Assembly: GCA_933207985.1 (NCBI GenBank)
Contig: OW240921.1
Location: forward strand, 105,227,573-105,291,572
Direction of reading: 5' to 3'
Source: Pelobates cultripes
Taxonomy: Eukaryota > Chordata > Amphibia > Anura > Pelobatidae
Length of the DNA: 64,000 nucleotides
The stretch's first letter is position 1. The number at the start of each line of letters is the position of its first letter. Shown here piece by piece: positions 55,780 to 64,000 of the stretch. The translations under genes were made by a program, and so were the position numbers. The notes below the pieces were generated by a model, which was not told the origin of the DNA, made no database searches, and was given only the letters and a program-made list of their open reading frames with translations.

Positions 55780-57421
55780 GGGGGGCGGAGCCTGACAGGC
55801 AAGAGGAGCAGACGTGTGGGTCCTGAGCTCCTGCTAAACAAGCAATAAAAGCAGATTTAACCCTGAACAAACAGCGATCAAACCCACTGATGGGCAGTGC
55901 ACAGCCCAGAGGGAACACAGAGATAAACCCCAAGACCTTAATTTGCGGGAGACCAGAGAGACGCCGTTGCGGCCTACTAAACCGGAGCTGGAGAGAGGCG
56001 GCCGACCTCCCTGCTTCCTGATAACAAACGAGATCATGCAAGCTTCTACCTCCCCCCCCCTTGGACCAGCGGGGGTTATCCCGGTCCCTACTCGACTGCC
56101 CTAAGCAAACAACTCGACAAACGGACCTCGCTCGGGGCCCAAACAAGCGGAGAGACCCGACCCAAAATGGCGGCTACCACATGGCCAACAGAGAAGGCAA
56201 ATGAACAGAGTGAGCCAGCCCTGCGCTCTGTGGACCGCATAATGCAGAGACTAAGCGAGCACTTCCACCAGCTATGGGTCAAACTGGAGACCCACATAAT
56301 CTCTACACCGCCCGATCCTCGAGATGGAGAACGGGGTGGCAAGAAACGGAGGGTGAGGAGGACCTCCTCGGGCCTAAAGCGCCCAGACAAACCTGCACCT
56401 CACATTGCTGGCCCACCTGGGTCGAGGGCCACCAAGGGCACAACCCGAAGGCATCACCCACATGGACGGAGGGACGGCCACCACAGAAAGCGGCAGACCA
56501 TCAGCTCCCCCCGTTACTCCCGCCATGGGATGGACCCAGCCCAAAGAAGTGCCTGGGTCCGAAAAGTAAAGATGTCGGCCTTTATCCCGGCCCGGGGCTG
56601 GAGAGAGGACGTACCTCACCCCCGTCGAACAGCTGTCTATGTACCCACCCCTGCAGCAAGAGCTGCCAGCCAGGCACAAGGTCCAAAGCGAGGACGCAGC
56701 TCATGTGAGAACCGCTGCAAGATCACTTTTTCACCGCTTCTCAACAGCCACAACGAGCCCCCAAGCGCCGGCATCGGCTGATAATGGACTCACACTGCAG
56801 GACAGGTCTCCAACAGCCCTAGGCTGTGACCCTTGGGACCATCATTGACAACCTACCCCACTGTGCCACTGACCACCGGTACAAGACCCAGTTCGGACAG
56901 TAACATTATTAACACATGGACACGCGGAAACCCATTGGCTTATATGCCCTATATACTAAGTTTAAGTTTTTGACTCTTTCAGTTAGGCATTTATTCCTAC
57001 AGCATGCATCGTGAATACGGGACATTGACTCACATCGGCATACTAGACCGTAAGCTGAACATGTCTCTCTCTCTACTAACGTGCTTTACCGTTTCTCTAT
57101 CTATTTCCTTTATTGTTATAAGCTACATTGTGCACTGGCTGCGTATAGGCGAAATCACATTTATAATGCATGCTGGGGCAGTTCAGAAAGTCTACCCTAA
57201 TATTTGTTTTCCACACTGGCGTTGTTATTAGCCCTAACAGTTACTCTAGACTTATACTGTTTAGCCTGTTTAGTCTGTATAATATATAATTTAAAAATGT
57301 GCAACTTATGCAAATGCCATAACCATGTACATCTTCTTATCTCTCTGTTTGATGCAGCTGTTGTGGCGCACCAAGCAACGTTATCTCTTTGCACGCAATA
57401 AATAAAGAATTAAAAAAAAAA
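55780..57421 (+). mobile_element. L1-type non-autonomous retroelement, 1.64 kb, complete
   Basis: The 15-base duplication aagagtagaacattt (55765-55779 and 57422-57436) brackets it. The 5' end is ggggggcggagcctgacagg, CpG-rich for about 1 kb, in sharp contrast with the AT-rich surroundings. The 3' part is AT-richer and ends aataaataaagaatt plus a poly-A tail. A long duplication, poly(A) and a G-rich 5' start fit L1-machinery insertion. No endonuclease or RT is encoded, so it depended on an autonomous partner. Confidence 0.82.
56167..56781 (+). CDS. basic ORF in L1-type non-autonomous element, unknown product
   Basis: A 204-residue frame starts in a good initiation context (aaaATGG) 387 bases into the element. 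The N-terminal ~45 residues (MAATTWPTEKANEQSEPALR, then VDRIMQRLSEHFHQLWVKLE) can form a helix. From about residue 55 it is dominated by Arg, Lys, His, Pro, Ser and Gly (GGKKRRVRRTSSG, GRRDGHHRKRQTISS), with a predicted strongly basic charge. I recognise no L1 ORF1 RRM, coiled-coil core or zinc knuckle. It could be a remnant of ORF1, an RNA-binding adaptor or a chance frame in GC-rich DNA. Two overlapping frames (56274-56708 and 56639-56848) are also open, which favours caution. Confidence 0.35.
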   Translation: MAATTWPTEKANEQSEPALRSVDRIMQRLSEHFHQLWVKLETHIISTPPDPRDGERGGKKRRVRRTSSGLKRPDKPAPHIAGPPGSRATKGTTRRHHPHGRRDGHHRKRQTISSPRYSRHGMDPAQRSAWVRKVKMSAFIPARGWREDVPHPRRTAVYVPTPAARAASQAQGPKRGRSSCENRCKITFSPLLNSHNEPPSAGIG

Positions 57422-57436
57422 AAGAGTAGAACATTT

Positions 57437-58484
57437 AGGTTGAGCAAGAAAAGATAGAAAAAGAAAAGATAAGGAAGAACCAAGAAAGAGAAGAAAGATA
57501 GACAATTCAAATTGTGCCCAGGTTGGCAATATTGAATGTATCCCTTAAATTTATCATAGGGGGTTGCATAAAAATATAGTCTGTAGTGGCAAGCAGGTCT
57601 TCTCGGGAATATGGTATCTTACCTTGGAATTGAAAGTCATGTCTTAATTGCAAATTCGTCACACTAGACAAACTGAAGAGCACCAGATCTTCAAATCAAA
57701 AGTAAATACAATATCAGAAACTTTATCTTGAAAGCAGGAGCATTAATTACAGTATAGTTGTACAGGGTGAAAAATGTCAGTTCTTCTGAAACACTTCATC
57801 CTAAAAAAAAAAAAGTTGTCAGAATTTAGGTCATGGTGTTGTTTGGCATGGCCAAATTTCAGTATCATAATTTCAGACAGCCAAAATAGCAGGAAAAAAT
57901 GGACCATGGCATGCAAAGATAGCTACAATATCACTATGCAATAGCAGGCATTTTTCAATGCCAAATTTTATTTGCCAAAATTAGAATATTATATATCCAG
58001 ATTAAAAAAATAAGACGTGAGAGAACTTAGTTTTAGAATGCTTAATTATAATCATTTTACTTTTGATATCTTGTATTATATAAAATGGGGAGCAGGAGTC
58101 ATTTTAATTTAAAAATAGTGGTTTATCCACAAATGAAAGAAAAAAGTCAATGGGCGATTGACCACCCACTCACACCTATCCTGACAAAAACAAAGCTTTT
58201 CAATACATCTGTATCATCAGTGAACATGAAAAAAAACACAGTGCTCTATCAGCGTCTACCAACTGCATCTGCAGAGCTACCAGATGCAGTCACAGTACAA
58301 GAGTCAACAAGGAAAAATGAAACCACTACAATGAAAAGCATTTAAAAATACAGTGAGAGCCACAGCAGCAGGATAAATTTAATTTGAAAATGTATTTATA
58401 TTTATTTATTCACCACCTGATTTTAGAATCCTTTTACAAATTTAGAAATAATGTAATAATGTTAGAGCAGTGATTGTTCAATTG
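57437..58484. other. no gene seen
   Basis: An A/G-rich tract at 57440-57500 follows the retroelement; the rest is AT-rich without features. Confidence 0.55.
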
Positions 58485-58492
58485 GATCTAAA

Positions 58493-58847
58493 TAGTGAAG
58501 TCCCGAACGGTTCGCGAACGGTTCGCTAACGGTTCGCCACGAACGGTTCGCCACGGACTCATCATTGAGTAAACTTTGACCCTGTACCTCACAGTCAGCA
58601 GACACATTCCAGCCAATCAGCAGCAGACCCTCCCTCCCAGACCCTCCCACCTCCTGGACAGCTCACTAAGAATGCAGCTTCACAATGAATGTAAAATTGA
58701 TGCTGTCCAGGAGGTGGGAGGGTCTGGGAGGGAGGGTCTGATGCTGATTGGCTGGAATGTGTCTGCTGACTGTGAGGTACAGGGTCAAAATTTACTCAAT
58801 GATGAGTCCGTGGCGAACCATTCGGCGAACCGTTCGGGACATCACTA
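58493..58847. mobile_element. hAT-like MITE, 355 bp, TSD gatctaaa
   Basis: Exact 8-base duplication gatctaaa at 58485-58492 and 58848-58855. Arms of about 170 bases are inverse: tagtgaagtcccgaacggtt at the left, gaaccgttcgggacatcacta at the right, and the agggtctgggagggagggtc block mirrored. The left end has a cluster of gaacggttcgc repeats (58504-58553), with fewer on the right. Frames on either strand are by-products of the palindrome. Confidence 0.88.
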
Positions 58848-58855
58848 GATCTAAA

Positions 58856-59899
58856 GTATCAAAATAAAGGGCAGGGTAACCCAAGTTGGGGAGATTAAAC
58901 TTGTGGAGGGATATTTTCTCCACCAGTTGCAGGTCCATTTGTGAGAGGTGGGGACTTAGAATGTTACCTGTATCAGAGCAAACATTTGCTCACTCTACGT
59001 TTCTTGAGTCTGACTAGTATGCTGTGAAGTATTCACTTCATGGTTTAGATAAGATGCACCATGGGATTGAAAACAATAATGGCTAAATAAATGTGAGTAT
59101 GGGGAGTATATGCACAGAATATATGCCTTCCTTTTTTATGTGAAATAGTAGAATTCATAGCAATACAGTCTGGTAAATGTACTATGTTGCCTTTGGAACA
59201 ACGCAGTGTCATAGGCTACAATTATTTATTTAAATGCCATTATTCTCTTACTTGAAAGCATCACACTGATACAAGATAGAAATACAGTTTTCTGTCTGTC
59301 TTCAATACTTACAGACAGACAGTGTTTATAATAGAAAAAGTAGTTTGAATTCCAGACATTTTTTCTGTATTTCAACTGATATCTAGATCAATTTATTGTT
59401 ACAAAAGCATGTAACAAGTCTGCCTGAAGGTGGCACCTAGTATGTGAATGGAGTGTGATCTACTCAACTACATTTTTTTTTAAACAAATTTAGTGCTATT
59501 TGCTTTCTTCTGTTATTCCAGGAGTTATACCATATCTGTACTCTCATGTATATGTGATCACATCAAAAAGTGCAGTCACCAAACTTTGCATATTTGCATT
59601 GTTAATTCACTTTGTACTGCATTATGGTTGTTAAATAAGGAACTACCAATGGTAAAGTTGTACTTTTTTTTGTAAAATTTCTTTAAATTATTTATTAATT
59701 ATTATACATTTTTAAATAGTATTGGATGATTAAAAGTACTCGTATATTTAGACCCTTTTCATTGTTTTTTATGTTATTATTATCATTATTGTTGTTTGGT
59801 TTATTATCATATTTAAAACTTTCAATAAAACATTTGAAAAGAAAAAAAAAAGTGCAATCCTCCATTATGTGCACAAATACAACAATAATATATCGTAAG
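58856..59899. other. no gene seen
   Basis: Unremarkable AT-rich sequence; no coding or RNA signal recognised. Confidence 0.55.
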
Positions 59900-60405
59900 G
59901 GCCTAGATGGGACATACTTGTGTATAAGGGAGGATAGATAGGTGGGAGCAGGATTATGTAGATATTTGAAAGCAAGAACCAGAATTTTAAATTGAGCTCT
60001 ATATTTTATAGGAAGTCAATGTAGGGACTGACAGAAGGGTGAGGCATGGGAGGTGCGGGCGGACAGGAAGATGAGCCTAGCCGCCGCATTCATTATGGAC
60101 TGTAATGGCGCTAGTTGGGAGCATGTAAGACCACTGAGAAGCGGATTACAGTAGTCAAGGCGAGAAAGGACAGTGGAATGGACCAACACCTTAGTCGCAT
60201 CTGGCGTTAAGTAGGGGCGGATGCACGCAATGTTTTTGAGATAGAAATGACAGGATTTGGCGATAGATTGAACATGAGGCTAAAAGGAGGGGTCAGAGTC
60301 AAAGAGAACACCTAGGCAGCAAGCCTGCGTGGTGGAGCTGATGGTAGCACTGTTGATTTGGAGGGTACTCAGATCTTTATCCTTCCAAAGTGGACAAACT
60401 AAATA
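59900..60405 (-). pseudogene. L2-type LINE, C-terminal RT region fragment
   Basis: On the minus strand the frame gives ACCLGVLFDSDPSF, then HVQSIAKSCHFYLKNIACIR, SRLDYCNPLLSGL, LQSIMNAAARLIF and LPIKYRAQFKILVLAFKYLH, then APTYLSSLIHKYVPSRPL. This is the region after the RT palm in L2-type LINE ORF2 proteins (LGV-DS, SRLDYCN, N-AAR and LPI--R--FK motifs, in order). In-frame stops occur (for example after DPSF and at LH-stop-LPI where Trp is expected), so it is a pseudogene. Only about 165 codons remain; both ends are lost. Confidence 0.85.
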
Positions 60406-60485
60406 AACCCTGCCAGGATTCAAACCTGCAACCAAAGTGTTGAACAGAAGCTACTGATGATGCATTAGCCCACTGAGCTATTTTA
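60361..60485 (-). mobile_element. tRNA-derived SINE head joined to L2 fragment
   Basis: Minus strand: TAGCTCAGTGGGC (60480-60468) matches a tRNA A box and GGTTTGAATCC (60426-60416) a B box, spaced 42 bases apart between boxes, followed by TGGCAGGG. The next text (ggaaggataaagatctgagtaccc) resembles a known SINE body but runs straight into the L2 coding frame. A functional tRNA is excluded by lack of a cloverleaf 5' half and by the anticodon region. Confidence 0.6.
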
Positions 60486-62030
60486 CAATGTTGCAGGTAA
60501 AGCCTTTGTGTAACTGGTGGGTACATGTCAAGGCAACACAGCTAGAAAATAATTGATTCTGTTCATTTGTCATGTTGAAATGCCTAAAGACGTCTCTTCT
60601 TTCATTTGAATCTATCTTTTGATTATGTTGAAATTTTCACTGAAATACCAATGCAACATTGACATAATAATTTTAAAGGGAACTGTATAAAACACACTTA
60701 GTTCACCTGTCTTTTACAATGGGAATCACGTTCCTATAATGCATACTCCTGCTCAGGCATCTGTTTCTCAAGTGTTATGTAAGCGCATGCATAGTTCTAT
60801 GATGCCTAGGTAATATTATTGCACAAAGCACCATGGGAGTCAAAGGCATTACATTGTATGCCCTGTTTTAGTTAAAATAAAAAAAGTGACAGATCATTTT
60901 TAAAGATTCCATTGTAATCAAAAGTTTAGACTCAGACATGTATTAATCTTTTTCCAGTGTTTAGGGGAATTTGTGATATACTGTATCAGTATTTAATATT
61001 TTATTTCATCACAAGCCTCCCATTCAGTCTGAACCTTTACCTTGACATGGACCACCCTTTCACTCTACAAATCACGTCTATTGAATCTGCAACCCTTTCC
61101 TATTTAGTCTGCACACCATCTTTAATTCACTTGGCACCTCTTGTTCCCTTCACCCCTCCCATTAACTATATTTCCACCTTCCATTCACTCAGCAATCACA
61201 GCTATTTTTCTTTAAATGCTGCCCCATTTTTTCTCTGCTCCCTCTCAGTACACCATGTGTATTGTGTTCTCCTTATTACACCATCAAATGTGACTGTATT
61301 CTCCTTATTACACCATCTTCTCTCTCCCCCCAGCATCCTTAATATGGTTCCAGTGCACTGGTGACATGTGGGAGTGGACATTCCATATCATCAACCTTTT
61401 CACGCGGTGTATTATTGCTATACATTTGAAGATACTCTAGAGGTTGGGGATACAGAGGGGTTGGCCACACCACAATGGTGACACTGAAAACCTATTTTTA
61501 GTGCTAGTCACTTTTTGGCACCAGAGATAAAAGTAAACATAAAGGAAAATGGACCAGTTGAGGATATATCTCATCTCCACTGCAAACCCTTGGTCTATAA
61601 TCATTGAGGCCCACCATTTGCCCAGTTTGTGTGATGGCCAGTCCAGACCTGTTACTAGCATTTTTTTGTTTTAGGTCATTTTAATTATTTTTTTTAAATC
61701 TTACTTTAAAATAACAACACAGTGAAACATTTTACAACATTATTCAGATTAAATAAAGAGTGGTGCAATTATAACTCTGCAGACCTTTGAATTATTTTGA
61801 AAAATATTTACATAATAGTACTACTAGCCAAGATAGGCCTCAATTAAATAGTCTTGGATAAGCTTTTCAATAGTTTTTTTTTTCAATTTGCATTTTAATA
61901 GCTTTTGTAAATTAACTGTCCGGCTTTTCCCACATCTGAGAATTGCATAGCATTTATAAAAATACAAAAAAAATACAAACAATTTAAATACAAAAAATAT
62001 ATATACAAATAAAAATATATTCATATATTG
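60486..62030. other. no gene seen
   Basis: AT-rich; 60957-61364 is C/T-rich with an open frame of low-complexity Leu/Ser/Pro, not recognised as a gene. Confidence 0.5.
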
Positions 62031-62034
62031 AAAT

Positions 62035-62170
62035 CAGGCATAGGCAACCTTCAGAACTCCAAATGTTTTGAACTTCACCTGCCATGATGCTTTGCCAACA
62101 ATATGGGTGTAAGAGCATTATGAGGGATGTAGTCCACAACATCTGGAGTGCCGTAGGTTGCCTACCACTG
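62035..62170. mobile_element. hAT MITE, second copy of the 49306 family
   Basis: caggcataggcaacct...taggttgcctaccactg, aligned with 49306-49446 over its whole length. The flanks attgaaat and atttaaag agree at 6 of 8 bases. Confidence 0.8.
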
Positions 62171-64000
62171 ATTTAAAGAAATAAGATATTTTTTAAAATA
62201 TTAAATTAATTTGAAAAGCATATCCAAAATATTAAAACAGGGTCAGATTTTGTTGCTCTTTATAAACCTTGGGAGAATGATAAACTTATTTCTATGGAGA
62301 CTTTCAATAAATATGGGCACATTTCCTTGTTTACAATGGCTTGTGCTCTGCAAATCATATGGATTCTTTAAGCATTAGAAGGATTATCATTTTCTAATAA
62401 CTTGTTTAGGTCACCTCTTATGATTGTTTGCTACCACATCATCCTTCCAAATGACCAAATATGTTATTCGTGTATTGGTACATTAAAATGACATTATGAG
62501 AGATAGTTTGCATGATTCAGTAGGGTGCAAGCACGCGTATTTTAGAATATAAAAGCTAATTTGTATCACACATTGGCCATAAACACTAACATGTTATTAG
62601 GTACTATAAAACATAAAAATGCTTAAGTTCCCAGCAGGATGGTTGTGTAAACTTCAAAATGCAAAGCGTTCTAATAAAAAAAGAAATGTGTGGTTTGTGG
62701 AATATTTTAATTAAACAAGTGACACATGTAAATTTAATAAATTATACATTCAAACTCAGTACAATATTGAGTAACATTTAGCATGATTAAAAAGGTTACT
62801 ACCTGTGGGGATATTTATGGGATAATAATAGTAACAGTGAGAATTGCCCACTAATTCAATTCTCAGATCCCAAAGAACGTTTATCGTGTTAAGTGAAAAG
62901 TATTTCATATAAATAATCACAATGTATAAAAATAGATTTTATTTATGATAACCAATAATTAACAAATAATATTATGTAACATGCATGACAATAATCAATG
63001 AATATTCAGTATAAAATGGTATGCAATACAAAGAAATGGGTATTACGTTTCAATGGCTAAACAGCATTATCTGTCAAGACTTCTATTTATGACTATCTTT
63101 CACAGACTGAAAGTGAAACTTTTCACAGCGAAGAACAGAATTCCTCAGAGTGCAGCGTAAGGTCGTAAAGTTTAGCAGACAGTTAGAATAACCCTTTCAA
63201 TGCTGGCTAGATCTCCTAGGTAGTTAAGATCTATTCTTATGTAATTTTTAAATAAAATAACATTTAAACCAGTTTAAATTAATTTTCTTAAACCATCCAA
63301 TAAGAGAATCTAACATTATATAAGCAGATTTTTAATTTGTCTAAAAGATATCTATCTTAATTTAGAGCAAATCAATACACCTGGATAAAAACAGCGGTAT
63401 GCTAACACGTGATAATATCACATCAATATATAATTATTCTTAATTCCACCTGCAGAATGGAATATTTATAACTATATATTCTTAGTTAACTAAGATTTCT
63501 TAATATGGAAATCTGACCGTGCTTTATCCAGTCATATATAATGCTATTAATACATTTTAATTAATTTAATTTAATTAAATGAAACCAGTATAATTACCAG
63601 TTGAGTAGATATTTCATCCGATTGGTAGTCTCTCTGCATGGAGGTGTTGGTTAGAAAGTCAGTAAATTCTAAGTGTTAGAGTTTTAGGAGTAGAGTGTTA
63701 GTCTCAGATGTTTTCCGAGTTGGAGTCCCCAAACTTCCAATTCCTCTCTCCTCTCCTTTGCATATCTTGCATCTGCCTCCTCTCGTATCTTGTATCTTCC
63801 CTTTGTCTTAACTTTTAAAGGGCCAGACTCTCTGTACGTCATCAGTTGATAACCCAGTAGAAGCACTAGAGGTGTGGTTATCTTCCAGATCGCAAATTAG
63901 GTATTTGGTCTGTAGAGGGCAGTCTTGTCCCACTAAACATACCTATCCAGGAAAGAGTTAACTTTTCCTGGTGGCTACTTTGACGTCATTTTGCGTTATC
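62171..64000. other. no gene seen to window end
   Basis: AT-rich to about 63600, then GC-richer (63700-64000) with C/T-rich text that could be the start of an LTR or another repeat. Nothing is identifiable with confidence. Confidence 0.45.

Noticed and set aside
60416..60480. Possible tRNA gene on the minus strand
   Set aside because: A and B boxes are recognisable, but acceptor and anticodon stems do not form and the sequence runs into SINE/LINE text.
60957..61364. 135-residue frame as a host gene
   Set aside because: Low-complexity Leu/Ser/Pro content from C/T-rich DNA; no domain, splice signals or promoter.

Overview
The window looks like gene-poor, transposon-rich nuclear DNA of a vertebrate. 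The repeat mix points most strongly to an anuran amphibian: a DIRS retrotransposon, two Penelope-like elements, CR1/L2-type LINEs, an L1-type non-autonomous element, gypsy-like LTRs, and many small hAT-like and TTAA-flanked MITEs. I found no host protein-coding exon, rRNA or functional tRNA that I could defend. Apart from the transposon ORFs named below, open frames in the window are short and do not resemble proteins. The organism is inferred from repeat content only.

Layout. 1-2200: 5' part of a CR1/L2-type LINE on the minus strand (ORF1 with an SGNH-esterase domain, ORF2 endonuclease), cut by the window edge. 3310-4360: a gypsy-LTR-like repeat carrying a nested 133-bp hAT-type hairpin; a second copy lies inverted at 30500-31350. 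5196-11090: an almost complete DIRS element with inverted termini, a promoter-like GC-rich leader, two spliceosomal-type introns, broken gag and RT, RNase H, a methylase-like domain and a tyrosine recombinase, plus the diagnostic internal complementary region. 13430-14620: simple repeats and a TTAA-flanked MITE. 15378-15970: about 1.4 units of a ~427-bp tandem repeat containing a hammerhead-ribozyme-like core. 18535-19034 and 23080-23593: two solo LTRs with target duplications. 19640-21617: a 5'-truncated Penelope-like element whose GIY-YIG ORF sits between ~587-bp inverted arms, all inside an 18-bp target duplication. 25427-28585: old internal duplications and a hAT-like element carrying a minisatellite. 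31520-32287: a second hAT-like element with minisatellites. 40042-42880: a Penelope-like element with RT and GIY-YIG, broken by frameshifts. 43978-44882: a purine-rich minisatellite. 47571-50593: three MITEs with intact TTAA duplications. 55780-57421: an L1-type non-autonomous retroelement with both ends and a 15-bp target duplication. 58493-58847: a MITE with an 8-bp target duplication. 59900-60485: an L2-type LINE fragment joined to a tRNA-derived SINE head.

How the parts work together: the only multi-gene units are the transposons. The DIRS element combines gag, RT/RNase H and a tyrosine recombinase that would integrate a circular DNA copy made using its terminal repeats and internal complementary region. 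The Penelope-like elements couple reverse transcriptase to a GIY-YIG endonuclease and carry hammerhead-like motifs in their terminal repeats. Every large ORF set has at least one lesion, so all copies look non-autonomous today, although the DIRS termini and several target duplications are well preserved.
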